From contig CAJNOP010000851.1 of the NCBI GenBank assembly GCA_905250075.1, positions 16,141-80,140 of the forward strand: a DNA stretch of 64,000 bases. The letters are read 5' to 3'. Every line of letters begins with the position of its first letter. Within the stretch, counting starts at the first letter, position 1. The position numbers and the translations under genes are program-made. Below the pieces are notes generated by a model. The model saw only the letters and a program-made list of their open reading frames with translations, was not told the origin of the DNA and did not search any database. This DNA is from Rotaria sp. Silwood1. Lineage: Eukaryota > Rotifera > Eurotatoria > Philodinida > Philodinidae. This document shows, piece after piece, positions 1-10,455 of this stretch.

Positions 1-276
1 ATATAAAATTTTGTGCATAAAAAATGCAGCTGTTATTTTAATAACCAATGCTGGTAAAATATCTGCTAGTAGAATAGTCTAAAAATAAATACTCAATAGT
101 AATTTTTCATAAGATCTTATCTACTCACTCCTGTCGATATTGGATTACAATCAAATTGATTTGTTGTATTATGTGATACTGGTTGAGTTGAATTATCACT
201 CTCTTCTTGTTTCAAAATATCATGAGCAGCACTCAACATAACAACATACCCAAAATTATTGCAAAGACCACGAAAC
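1..276 (-). CDS. CLN3: CLN3/battenin homologue, partial at left edge
   Basis: Two exons of a CLN3 (battenin) family protein, a multi-pass lysosomal/endosomal membrane protein. Exon 276..129 follows a TTTTAG acceptor and encodes GLCNNFGYVVMLSAAHDIL, the hallmark first-transmembrane segment of the family, then a hydrophilic Asn/Ser/Thr loop ending DCNPISTG. The donor is GTGAGT. Exon 78..1 continues in phase as ILLADILPALVIKI, the next family signature, and runs off the window. The N-terminal exon is not settled: the frame stays open upstream to an ATG at 440, but a splice acceptor just before FRGLCNNF suggests an earlier exon. No lesion is seen in the part present. Family identity is firm from the two motifs in the right order; function in this organism is inferred from the family. 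Confidence 0.87.
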
Positions 277-473
277 CTAAAATAATGCGATATTTGTACA
301 ATGCAGCTATGCATTGAACAAAACAAAAAGAATGTACCAAAAACCGATCGAGAAAGATCATCTGCTAGTGGAACAGAGTTCATCATCGAAAAGAAAATAA
401 TAATAATAATAACAATAAAAGAAATTCTATAACAATTCATTCGTATGAACACACTATATATTTTTATTCTTTT

Positions 474-1533
474 TTAAAAAGACAAACGCAAAAAGAAAAG
501 AAAACAAGGCGAGGGTGTGTGCTCTTTAGCATGATTGGGAACCTAATAAAATAAATATTTAGAAAATAAAATAAAATCTTAAATTATGCAATCACTGCAA
601 AAAGAAAACTCAAACGTTGGATGAAATATAGATAAACTTGCCAATGGCTAAATTATTTTTACGAGCGAAAACAATTTTAGCAAAATCAAGAGCTCATATA
701 TACACCCACACATATGATTTCTATATATTCTATCAGTCAGTATTGAGTAACATATTGAGTTCCTGATAGAATATCTGATGGACAAAAAAAAGGGTTAATA
801 TCTCATGTTTTATTTTATACGATACTAGGTCTTTTTTCATGTATAAATATTTAAGTACTCACCTGTGATACAGTTTGTTCCCCTAATGGAATGTCATCTG
901 AACGTAATTGAACACTTTGAGTAATTAAAACTGGATCTGATTCGAGAATAATTCTAAAGAAAAATAAAATTTTTGAGTATTTTACCCATCATCACAAATT
1001 TCATCTAGTGTGAGCATAACTAAATCAAGATTTTCATAAAGAAATTTTTTATTCAACATTCTTTCTTAACATTGCATTTAGTGATTGAAATAAACATGCT
1101 AAAACAGCATTTAACATTAACTAAAATTTGAAAATTTTTATAATTACTTCATTTTCATTTGTACTATCAACAACATTAAAAAATAGATCAACATTATTTC
1201 GATAGGCGATTGTTAAATTATCAAGAAGAATAACATCTTCTGAACCTTTGCATGTTTTAGTAAATAATGATTTTTCAAATTCTTTTTGTTCTTTTACTGT
1301 TGAAAATAATTGATTATAATACGAAATAAAGAAAAAAAAATTAATGAATATATATAAATAAAATTTAAACTTATTTACTTTAGCTAAAATACGATTACCA
1401 TCATTGTTTAAAATAATAATTCTTTTAATTACACATAGTGAGAGTGCCTTTAAAATATTAAAATAAATAAGTTTGAATAATTAACAATAGCAGACAAAAA
1501 GAAAAAATTTACAGAACTGTTTTCTAGTACCAT
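474..1533 (-). pseudogene. COPZ1: Coatomer zeta subunit (COPZ) gene, probably broken
   Basis: Exons 1533..1513, 1447..1379, 1321..1148, 1120..986 and 953..863 join in phase and follow the whole coatomer zeta chain: [18 protein letters not shown], then [15 protein letters not shown], a beta-strand block ending in [29 protein letters not shown], and finally ILESDPVLITQSVQLR and IPLGEQTVSQ. Coatomer zeta is the small longin-fold subunit of COPI vesicle coats. Two lesions are visible. The acceptor before exon 3 reads CG instead of AG, with no other AG usable. An extra T at 1051 in exon 4 shifts the frame into TAA straight after NVE, although the next frame continues as KKFLYENLDLVMLTLDEICD. A possible last exon at 542..474 starts V-P-N-H-A-K-E-H like the family end, but then diverges. 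Either a pseudogene or a copy with sequencing errors. Confidence 0.8.
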
Positions 1534-2668
1534 ATTATTAATTTAAAAACTAAAGGTAGAGTAAAATGATGCACGTTTGTCTTACCAAGCGTATTCTCTT
1601 TATCTGAAACAGTCGAAAGACAACATGGAAATGACTCAGGGTTCGGAAATGTTCGCTCACTTTGTTTCAACCATCTATAAAACATATTCAAAAAATTGTT
1701 CGGATGCCAGCAACAACTATTGATACTCTTTGAAAGCAAAATCAAATAAAGAGGAATGGAGCAAATTATTAATTCAACTTTTTTTGAACAGGATCATCAT
1801 TTAGCCTGCATTATTTTATTGTTACAAATCCCTTAAGGTGCCGCTGGAGAACTGTATGACGACGCCACATATTCGGATCTTTATTCTTTTGTTAAAAATC
1901 TAATGCAATATTACGACAAAGCAATGCCAAATCAACTGTGGTGTACAAAGATTTGCTTCTATAAATGAAATCATTTGTCCAAGAGCAAATACAAAACAAT
2001 CGATAGTAAGCTGAAAAATCATACATAAATACTAGATAAGGTGAAGAATAACTTTATATACTGGATAAATTATATATCTGTCTGACATAGATATGATTTT
2101 CAAGAGAATCTTCATAAAAGGATTTCTCCCAAGTCTTGTTGAAAATTTGCTTTCATGGAATTGCATTCATTGAGAAAAATATTTATTAATGTTCGAGTAC
2201 AGAGGACAACATTAAAATGACAATGTTTGATGTTTCATTTATGACATACTTCAATTCAAATATGGATTAAGTGAAAAGATACTCAAATTCCTTCATTAAT
2301 AACATTCTTTTCAATTATTGTGAAAACAATATTTTTGTGTGTATGAATCTTCTATTCATCTATAAATTGTACTTATAATTGTTCTATATATAAGCAACGC
2401 TTAGCTTTGGCATTTGAACGGCTTCAAACCTTAAAAAGAATCAAAGTCCTTAAAAAAAATTAAAAAAGAAGGTTTCGAAGGTCTCAGGAGTGTTTACTGA
2501 TTATCTTTTGATGAGTGAGTAATTCATTCACGAGAAAACAAAAAGCAAATGTATTCGACGATATCTATCCTGATCTACGTATCATAGAACTTTGACTTAT
2601 GTCGTAGTACAGCTTGTTTTTACTTTTCTCACTTTCGTTTGCTTAGTAATAAAATATTTTGCATCACA
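1534..2668. other. Intergenic, AT-rich
   Basis: No convincing gene was found here. The open frame at 1524-1745 on the minus strand starts at a non-ATG codon and overlaps the first coatomer zeta exon. The segment probably holds the promoter of the leftward zeta gene and that of the rightward gene at 2811. Confidence 0.5.
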
Positions 2669-2678
2669 NNNNNNNNNN
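2669..2678. other. Assembly gap (10 N)
   Basis: A run of ten N. The 8 bases before it (gcatcaca) recur at the end of the ~60 bp unit that follows, so the gap sits at the edge of a tandem duplication and its true length is unknown. Confidence 0.97.
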
Positions 2679-2800
2679 ACTTTCCACGTGTTTATTGATA
2701 AGCAGTATAAAAACAACTTTTCTCTTTTGCATCACAGACTTTCCACGTGTTTATTGATAAGCAGTATAAAAAGCAACTTTTCTCTTTTGCTTTATCAGCT
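2679..2800 (+). repeat. Two tandem copies of a ~60 bp promoter unit with TATA box
   Basis: A ~60 bp unit beginning actttccacgtg is present twice in tandem (2679-2738 and 2739-2800) with only a base or so of difference. Each copy carries TATAAAAA, at 2706 and 2765. The second lies about 45 bp before the ATG at 2811, a normal spacing for a core promoter with a very short leader. The duplication could be real or a product of the adjacent assembly gap. Confidence 0.7.
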
Positions 2801-2810
2801 CAAATACAAA

Positions 2811-3569
2811 ATGTCCGTATTGTTATTAATTTTACTGATAACAACAAGCAGTAGTTTTGCTCTACAATGCAGAACTAACTGTTCAGTTGGTCCTTTGTCT
2901 TTTTACCAACCATTTCAAATTCCTGATGGACAATGTCAACAACGTGAATCTGGATCTAGCTGCTCTGTTAAAATACAGTTCAACTATGGAACTAGGTCAT
3001 ATCAAGTAACATTCGACACCCTTCCGATATCATCCGATTATTTTTATATATCATCTGGAAAATACCTAAGTTACGACATTAATTATCAATGCTCGAAAGG
3101 AACTGATTGTGTTATTCCATATATAAATGACAGAGTTTATGAAATGTCTAATCGCGTTTACAATCCTGAAATAATTTATGGAGAGATGGCTCCAATAATT
3201 GAGAATCCTTCAAGAAATGGTACAATTCAATGTTATAAATATAGAAACGCACTTGCCACATGTGGATCTAAAGAACAGTGTAGTGTACAATATGATCTAC
3301 AAGAAAAGACATTTACGTCACGTGGTTGCGAGTCATTTAATCAACCCTATGTTACTTTTTATGATAGTAAAGATCATACGTCGCTTAAAATTAGTTGCAA
3401 CCGTGATTTATGTAATAGTGATGAAATAGTTTCAAAAGTGAAAGTTATTCTTATCAATTATAGTTTAATAGACGAAAATGGAAGAAAAATTGCCAAAGGA
3501 AATATAACAATGATTTCTTCATTATTAATGTTAGCAGGCTTGATTTTCAGTATATTTAATCCTTTGTGA
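2811..3569 (+). CDS. Secreted, cysteine-rich, probably GPI-anchored protein (Ly6/uPAR-like tail)
   Basis: Single-exon protein of 252 aa. The ATG at 2811 is chosen because it opens a clear signal peptide (MSVLLLILLITTSSSFA); the frame is open further upstream, but only through promoter repeats and the gap. The mature part is rich in cysteines and ends its globular region with SCNRDLCNS, the C-x(4)-CN type ending seen in Ly6/uPAR three-finger domains, with a C-Y-K-Y...C...C-S-V-Q-Y run before it. A hydrophobic stretch at the extreme C terminus (about residues 234-250) with no basic tail looks like a GPI-attachment signal. AATAAA follows at about 3615. The Ly6 relation is inferred from the cysteine pattern only; I do not recognise the N-terminal half. 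No ligand or role can be proposed. Confidence 0.72.
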   Translation: MSVLLLILLITTSSSFALQCRTNCSVGPLSFYQPFQIPDGQCQQRESGSSCSVKIQFNYGTRSYQVTFDTLPISSDYFYISSGKYLSYDINYQCSKGTDCVIPYINDRVYEMSNRVYNPEIIYGEMAPIIENPSRNGTIQCYKYRNALATCGSKEQCSVQYDLQEKTFTSRGCESFNQPYVTFYDSKDHTSLKISCNRDLCNSDEIVSKVKVILINYSLIDENGRKIAKGNITMISSLLMLAGLIFSIFNPL

Positions 3570-4055
3570 AATGAAAAGAAAACATTATTCCTTGAAAATG
3601 AAATAATTTTTAAAAATAAATGAAAGTAATACATATGAACAATGAAATCTATAAAACAAATGGGGATCTTCAAATTTGATTATCGTTCGAATATGTTCTA
3701 CGATTGAGCGAACATTGAAATTCTCTTGAGGAAAGACTCTTTTGACTGTTGAACACATTCATCTGAATCTAATATCACTTTCGATTGAAAAATTGTGATA
3801 AGGTTTATTTCTATTTACTGCATAAATATATTGTCTTCTTTCACTGTCATACAATGTAGGAGAAAATTGATGAAGGAACAAACCAAATAATATAAGAATT
3901 TCATTTGAAAAGTAATATCTATATATTGTTCTTCATCTATTTTTAATATATACATAGGGTTACACGTAAATGTTAAAAAAAATCAAAAATTGGCTCATCA
4001 GATAATTCTTTCAGTTTCATAGAACCATTTGGTTGAAATGATGATGACGAATATA
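3570..4055. other. Intergenic with possible coding remnants
   Basis: AT-rich DNA after the 3' end of the gene at 2811. Short minus-strand open stretches (about 3690-3860) read like protein but are interrupted by stops and shifts, and I could not identify them. Confidence 0.35.
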
Positions 4056-4300
4056 TTATGATGTATGCATTTTATCATTAGTATCATAAACGTCGGTATT
4101 AGGATCAAATTTATCTGTTGGCATGAAATCAATTGGAGGTTCATAACAATTACTGAAGACATGGCTTAATTTCATTTCATTGTGATATTCGATAATTTAG
4201 ATCATTAAACCAAACATCTATATCATGATCCTTTATTTTCCACCAAGAACCAATTAAATTTATAAATGAATTACGTATTTTAAAAGTTTATGCAAAAATT
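4056..4300 (-). pseudogene. Remnant of an inositol polyphosphate 5-phosphatase
   Basis: Two out-of-register minus-strand pieces match successive catalytic-domain motifs of the inositol polyphosphate 5-phosphatase family. The first (about 4300-4177) ends DVWFNDLNYRIS, matching the family W-x-G-DLNYR block with the Gly replaced by Asn. The second (4175-4056) reads PPIDFMPTDKFDPNTDVYDT, the family PTYKFDxxTDxYDT block with its Tyr replaced by Asp, and then stops where the P-x-WCDR(I/V) block should follow. The ~60 residues normally between the two motifs are missing. Nothing of the N-terminal catalytic half was found nearby. The enzyme removes the 5-phosphate from phosphoinositides; this copy cannot do so. 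Confidence 0.6.
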
Positions 4301-4719
4301 GTTGATTAGTAATCATTTTTTATTTCTCATCAACAACATTGTTTTCGAATCGAAATATGCAGAATAGATGAAATAATAATGAATTTGAAAAAGTAATGTT
4401 CATGATAAAATAAATGTTAGTTATATTCTAAGAGAATATCCCTATTTTTGTGCAAGTCGCCCAAGTTAATGCAAAGACCTCATATAAAATAACGTTTCCT
4501 ATCTACATTTCCATAAATGGAACATACATAGACTGATAATAAAATGTCTAAAATCAATTATTTCAGTTGAATTGAAAAAACTTCTTAGAAAGAAATATAT
4601 CCAGATACTTGTTCGTTTTCGACGCGAGATCATGCATATCGTGTAGACCCAAATGAAGTCGAAATGTTTTGAAAAGAGTGCACAACTTTATTTAATTTAA
4701 ATTTTGAAGCAAAATATAA

Positions 4720-5000
4720 TACGGTGCGGGTGTGGGGTATGGGTGAGGGTGTGGGTGTGGGGTGTGGATGTAGGGTGTGGGTATAGGTGTGGGTGTGTGG
4801 GTGTGGGTGTGGATGTGGGTGTGGGTGTGTGGGTCTCGGTGTGGGTGTGAGTGATTGGAAGACATTACGTACACGCGTACCCACGCCCACACCGACACCC
4901 CACAGCCACACCCACATCATCACCCACACCCACACCCACACCCACCCACACCCACACCCACAGCCACACCCCCACCCCACACCCACACCCCACCCAAATA
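4720..5000. repeat. Large telomere-like inverted tract (site A)
   Basis: About 4722-4854 is a G-strand tract of GGGTGT/GGATGT/GGGTGTGT units. After a unique loop at about 4855-4876 (attggaagacattacg and on) it turns into a C-strand tract of CCCACA units to about 4998. The two arms are degenerate but complementary over about 120 bp, so the site can fold as a long hairpin, and the G strand has quadruplex potential. Units are variants of the TGTGGG telomere repeat I recall for bdelloids. The histidine/proline-rich and glycine-rich open frames here are products of the repeat. Confidence 0.92.
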
Positions 5001-5403
5001 CAACTAATAAACGCATAAAATAAAATTTTCGAAAATAATTCAAAAAAATTGCATACAATTTGACACTTAATTTTATGTTTTTTAATGCGTTTAAACGCTC
5101 AAAAGTTTTTCACTATTTTTGAGAAAAAAAAGTAGCCGTTTTTTGCCATCAAAAATTTAGATGCAAAAAAATCTGTAAAAAGAGAACAAACTATATAAAA
5201 AATTAGACATACTTTTTTTGATACTAAATTAGTACAAAAAGTGACATGCTTGTCTGCCCGGAAAATAATCACATTCAGACGTTCATTTAGATCGTTTGTG
5301 TTTGTGCGAAATACAATAATAATATAATATGTAAATTAATTTTACAAAATGAATATCATAGATACAACAAAAAAAGTAAATAAATCAATATGTGACAGAG
5401 ATA
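5001..5403. other. Intergenic, AT-rich
   Basis: No gene seen. It separates site A from the 3' end of the F-box gene. Confidence 0.5.
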
Positions 5404-7140
5404 TCAAAGCCATAGTTTGATAAAATCACATCTGGATTTATAGTGAAAATTTTTCAATTTTATATTTCGTTCAATCCATTGACGTGTTATCAATTGTTGA
5501 TTATTGACATTGTGTGATTGTCTAATAATTATATCTGTTAATGTTATTTTCATTCTATTGAGAAGTTGTGATAGATCAGTGACATGTGACGAATAAATAT
5601 CAAGTCGTTCAATATGAGGAAACGAATGACAAAGTGAATCGATATCATTGGAAGATAATATATAAGATTTACCCTCACGGTCATTGTCAATCTTCAAATG
5701 AATGATATGAGACCATTGATAACGAAAAAGATGATTGAGATGAAAAACAGAAACTTCAAGCCAACGCAAACGAGGCAAATTATGTAAAAATTCGATGTGT
5801 TCGGAAGATGAGTTTCCAATCCATTCGGAAAAAATGATACATTTCATAATTTGTGATGTATCAATACAAGTTACGAAATCTTTGAACGACATAGAATATG
5901 CAGTAGTAACTTTTGACAAATGCAACTCTTTAATATGCTTGTATCGATATACGAATGGATATTTCAGATAGTGATTATAAATTGTCAGGGGATGAACATG
6001 TGAAAATGTTCCCAGTTCTGCTGCTGTTGTTTCTGATATTAATGTTCCAAATATTTCATGTGGTGGATAGACGATCATAGAAAAATAATTCGAATAGAGT
6101 ATTGAAAGATCATCAGAACTTGTGCTTCGATCATATGTAACAAACCATTTTTTCTCTTCAAGCCAAAATTTCGTACGAAATGAGTCAAGATTGAGTGGTT
6201 CTTGTTCGAATGCATTGTAGGAGAATTCCAATTTAAACTCGAAATGTTTGATGTGTTGTAATAATCTTGCCCAGGCAAAACCATCAGCCATATCACTATT
6301 GACATTTTCAGCAATAACTATTAAATAGATGAGTTGTGGAAATGATAAGAGTAAATTTGTCATATTTTTCCAAGTGATAGTCCACAATTTGATTCGCAAT
6401 TGTTGCAAATAAAATATACGAGGATAAATTCTAGTTAATATCAAATTAGAATTAGAAGACCAAAACCTACCTTCAAATGTGTGAAGCATAGGTGCAACAG
6501 TAAGTAAACTCAATAAATTGATTTCTATGTGTTGTATGTGACAATATTGAACAGAAGATAATTTTGATGAATTTGGAGGACGAATTTTCAAATTGTTCTC
6601 GTTAACATGAAACATTTTGATAGAGAGATGTTTGAGTATCGGCGAAATGAAGAATAGTTCACTTAAAACATCAGATGCATTCGATATATGTCGAAATGAA
6701 TCAGAATCATGAGGGTACAAATAAATGGAAAGCATCATGATAAATGGTGGAAGTCGAGTTTTGAATAAGCACCATGTTTCATAATTAATGTATGTCAAAG
6801 TCAACGAAAGAAGATTTGGAAATGTTTTATCAATGATACTGAATCGAGAAAAGAAAAGAGTGTTTTTTACAGACGTCATTATATCGTTTTCATCGAAGAG
6901 TGTCAAAGATATAACTTGAGACGTCGAATAAACCAGTTGAGTACAGATAGAATCAAATTGACTCTTGTCCATCAATATGTCCACATTACTGAAGTCAAGT
7001 TGAATACGAGGATAGGTCAGAAAAACTGCACGAAGACGCTTGTTAACAAAACATATAGATGACAGAATATCAAATGATGAAACATTGTCGAGAATTTTAT
7101 GAATTAATTCTACAGGTAACATTGTTAGATAGTCCGACAT
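5404..7140 (-). CDS. F-box protein with long C-terminal repeat-like region
   Basis: Intact single-exon protein of 578 aa starting at the ATG at 7140. Residues about 6-48 form an F-box (LPVELIHKILDN, then a Phe/Ile-rich helix and VNKRLR), the Skp1-binding motif of SCF ubiquitin ligases. The rest is a long series of hydrophobic strand/helix segments punctuated by short Leu/Ile-rich motifs such as LLSLTLTYIN and LRWLEVSVF, like the degenerate leucine-rich region that selects substrate in such proteins. It is the same architecture as the broken gene at 17526-19196, so the two belong to one family. No intron is needed. TATATATAC lies at about 7181, upstream of the start. Substrate unknown. Confidence 0.85.
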   Translation of the reverse strand: MSDYLTMLPVELIHKILDNVSSFDILSSICFVNKRLRAVFLTYPRIQLDFSNVDILMDKSQFDSICTQLVYSTSQVISLTLFDENDIMTSVKNTLFFSRFSIIDKTFPNLLSLTLTYINYETWCLFKTRLPPFIMMLSIYLYPHDSDSFRHISNASDVLSELFFISPILKHLSIKMFHVNENNLKIRPPNSSKLSSVQYCHIQHIEINLLSLLTVAPMLHTFEGRFWSSNSNLILTRIYPRIFYLQQLRIKLWTITWKNMTNLLLSFPQLIYLIVIAENVNSDMADGFAWARLLQHIKHFEFKLEFSYNAFEQEPLNLDSFRTKFWLEEKKWFVTYDRSTSSDDLSILYSNYFSMIVYPPHEIFGTLISETTAAELGTFSHVHPLTIYNHYLKYPFVYRYKHIKELHLSKVTTAYSMSFKDFVTCIDTSQIMKCIIFSEWIGNSSSEHIEFLHNLPRLRWLEVSVFHLNHLFRYQWSHIIHLKIDNDREGKSYILSSNDIDSLCHSFPHIERLDIYSSHVTDLSQLLNRMKITLTDIIIRQSHNVNNQQLITRQWIERNIKLKNFHYKSRCDFIKLWL

Positions 7141-9160
7141 ATTTTTTTCTGATTATATCAATGCTATTGCTTGGTTTTACAACAGTATATATACGGACAA
7201 GTGGAAACAATAACCGTCCTGTTCGCTTTATTTTAAAATATCCGACGAATATATTGGTCATGTTTTGTCAAGAAAATGCTTTTTTTTTCTATCTTGACCG
7301 TAGCTATTATTTGCTAAATTCATGTTCTTAATGCCTGAAGTTAAATACAAAATCAAAAAGAATTTGTTTCTAATTTTTATATCTTGTGAAAACCGTTTTT
7401 GAGATAATTAATTTTTCAAGTGAATCGAATGAATTGGACTTTCCTCGTATGCTTTTTGTTCATAATCCACAACTGTTATGTGAAAATTCAAATCAACTAA
7501 ATAAACACTGAGATCATAACCGATGTACAAATGCATTTATTATATCATTAAAACAAGCCTTGTTTGTCGTAGCAGGGATTCTACATCTATCATTAGGACA
7601 ACATTTAAGATGTGAGATTATTTAATAGAAACTATTGAGAAGTTAGAAAACATATTAAGTAATTCAAATTATTTTCATTACAAATCGTTTCTAATTGAAA
7701 ATTTTTCACAAATTAGTTAAATCGATTTCTGTAACTGATAATTATCTTTAAATTGTCTTAAGCCCCCCCCCCCCCCTCAAAAATCGATCTCAGCCCAGGT
7801 ACGTTCAAAAGAGGCTGAAATTTGGAGCATATGTTGGGGCTGAAGTGAGGAGGCTGTGGTAAAATTTTCAGCTCGATATCTCGACGTTTGACAGAGATAT
7901 GAACCAAAACAAGGGTCAAAAATAGCTCGTTTTCTGTCCAAGATTTCTCGGTCCAGGCTCTTTCAATATATTTAATTTTTTTTTTCGTTTGAAAGAGCAT
8001 CTCATGATGCAGGGCACTACAGAGTTCTTTTTTTAAAATTCTTACTTTTTTAGCGGAAAAAGGGGATCACAAGTTCAATGACTCAAAAAACGCGCCAAAA
8101 ATGAGTGTTTATGTCTGTATACATAATAAAAAACAAAGCTTAATCAAAAAAAAAAGGACTCTGTGGTGCCCTGCATCTTGACGTGCTCTTTCAAACAAAA
8201 AAAAATTTAAATATATTGACAGGCCCTGGACCGAGAAATCTTGGAGAAAAGATCAAAAAATCATAAACCGAGAAAAAACGAAAAACATTTTTGGTTTTTT
8301 TAAAAATAAGCATATTTTTTAAGAAGAGGTTAATGAAAATCATCGAAAATTTTGACCAAAACCAAGGTACCGAAGAAAAACCAATGTGGCTTCTAAAAGG
8401 GCGGAAGACGGGCTATCTTCCCATGCATTTATCTCAATTTCGGCGGTTTTGACGAAAACGGACTTTTTTGAAGGGAGGGGGAGACCTTAAGAGATAGAAT
8501 CGGTTCATACCAAAGAAAATGAAAAGTGATCTCATCGACAAATGATTTTAGAAATATTCTCTATAATGGAAATATTTATGTTTTAAGTTAAAAGGTTTGG
8601 ACATACTTTGGTCAAATTAAAGATCTCACTGCCAAAGTATCAAATGTAAAATATAAATTGCTCGTCGCTTGCATACACATGGATTTCCAAAGTTTAAGCT
8701 ATTGATCATCTAAAGGGTGAGCCAAAAGTCTTGGTCGTTCTTAGAAAAATTGTTCGTTCTCCCTTATTACAAATCCAAAAACGCTCAAAATTGGACATCT
8801 TATCCTTTGTAACTAGACGAATATTACCCTAAATTTTCAGATCTCTAGTCCTTATTATAGGGGAGATATGTAGGTTTGTATGATAGAGAAGATTTTTTTC
8901 CATGTCCTAAAATCAGAATAGCGAGGGTTTACATAAACAGAATAAAAGAAAAAGTAAAAAGAAAGACATCAGAATAAGGAAATATTAAGAGAATTATAAC
9001 GAATCGAATTATACCTTAAGATTAATTAGATGTCTATGGTATATTTATTTAAATATCTTTAACTCTGATTGGATGTTTATTCACATATGACCATTGTCCA
9101 CCATTCATTTTCGACAAAACTTTTTCAACAATTTCTCATTTTACGATTGTTTAAATACTA
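7141..9160. other. Repeat-rich intergenic DNA
   Basis: No gene was identified. The segment holds a C-run at about 7765-7778, the inverted repeat described separately, and stretches with the composition of old non-autonomous elements (for example 8390-8480 and 8700-8900). No reverse transcriptase or transposase could be read. Confidence 0.5.
7931..8252. repeat. Foldback repeat with ~105 bp arms
   Basis: The left arm (about 7931-8035) and right arm (about 8146-8252) are near-complementary. Both contain CCAAGATTTCTCGGTCCAGG-like sequence, a poly-A/T block, GTTTGAAAGAGCA and GATGCAGGGCAC. Identity looks close to 90 per cent by eye, over a ~110 bp spacer. This is the form of a foldback or MITE-type element. 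No coding sequence was found inside. Confidence 0.85.
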
Positions 9161-9174
9161 ATGTTGCGAAAATA

Positions 9175-9400
9175 TAGGGTGTGGGTATTTATTCTCTTCA
9201 TCCACATCCACACCCACACACCCCACACCCACACCCACACCCACACCCACACCCACACCCACACCCACACCCACACACACACCCACACACACCCACACCC
9301 ACACACCCACACCCACACACTCTCTTCATTGTTATCGTCTCATCAGCACCCACACTCACCCAGATGCCACTTACATCCACACAACCACTGATACACACGC
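9175..9400. repeat. Telomere-like tract (site B), long C-strand arm
   Basis: A short G-strand piece (agggtgtgggt, about 9175-9187) and a 13-base spacer precede about 120 bp of CCCACA units at 9200-9320. Degenerate copies continue to about 9400. It has the same polarity as the other sites (G-strand first, C-strand second), but only the right arm has expanded. The HPHPHP open frames on both strands are repeat artefacts. Confidence 0.9.
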
Positions 9401-9414
9401 CTGCACGCGCGTAA

Positions 9415-9790
9415 AATATACTTATAGAAAATGGCGTAATAATACGTTTTTTGAGCAAATCTACAGAAACAGACTTAGAGAAAAATCATCTAAAAAGCCA
9501 ATGAATAAAAAAAACAAAGTCGTGCATCGTAAAGGAAAGTATGTAAAGAACTTGAAATAAGAAAAAAGACGTAGAAATTTCGTCGTACAGATTTGGACGA
9601 ATCGAATGAAGGCATAGAAAAGGGCGTAAATAGCACGAGCAAAAGGACATATAGAAAAAGAGCGTAATATGGACGTACACAATGGATGTATAGAAAAAGG
9701 CGTAAAAAAACACTTGCAAAGTGACGTATGAAAAAAAGATATATACATAGGTTGAGACATATAGAAAAGACATGCCATAAGTAAAGTAAG
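9415..9790. repeat. Degenerate A-rich short-period repeat
   Basis: Copies of a motif like tatagaaaaaggcgtaa recur at about 9421, 9613, 9647, 9685 and 9758 with irregular spacing. It adjoins site B directly. The overlapping minus-strand open frames of ~100 aa are Phe/Tyr/Ser-rich translations of this repeat and are not credible genes. Confidence 0.5.
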
Positions 9791-10285
9791 GTTTTGTGAT
9801 GTAGACGTATTTTATATTTGTCTCAGAAAAACTTTCTTATTAGTGTTTTCCGAAGAAATGATAAAATGGATTATATGATTGACACGGTACCCATCGAAAA
9901 ATGCCTTAATATTCTGTTATTCTGCAAAATAGTTAGTGTATATTACTCTACGATCTGTTCTGTATCATACAAAATGCTCTGGATGTTTGGCTGAGTTTTT
10001 TTATCGTTTATATGATCACCAATGTTGAATTTATTAATGAGTGCTCATATCAGATCGGTTTTGTTGTATGAATCCACAGATCATATATTCACCTATCACG
10101 TTGATTGAACCATGTAAAATTAACATCCATCTTCTTTAAGTCACTATGGTCGAAACTAAAATTATTTCATTCATATCTTGTCCTCCGCTCGATCGGGTTA
10201 TCTAAACTCCAAAATCTGCGGGGTTGCAAGTAAGAAAGTTAAAACCCAGCAGGTAAGTCGAAACTTTTTCCCGAGGATTACTGCG

Positions 10286-10336
10286 GATAGATGTGGATGT
10301 GCAACGAGAAAAAATTCACACCCACACCCACACAAC
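10286..10336. repeat. Telomere-like hairpin (site C)
   Basis: A G-strand piece gatgtggatgtg, then a short A/G-rich loop, then three CCCACA-type units. The pairing arms are about 12 bp. Confidence 0.75.
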
Positions 10337-10455
10337 TTGCATAAAAACACTATTGGTTAATAGATGAATTTCGCTTTTATATTTATTTGATGTAATATGT
10401 TAATGAAAAATCTCTGGCTGTATCTATGTGAAATATAACAGTAATATCGATTACA

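Noticed and set aside
4630..5058. Open frames rich in His-Pro or Gly-Val-Trp across the telomere-like tract
   Set aside because: They arise on both strands and in several frames from the CCCACA/TGTGGG repeat. The same happens at sites B and E.
9461..9778. Two overlapping minus-strand frames of ~100 codons, Phe/Tyr/Ser-rich
   Set aside because: Translations of the degenerate A-rich repeat beside site B.
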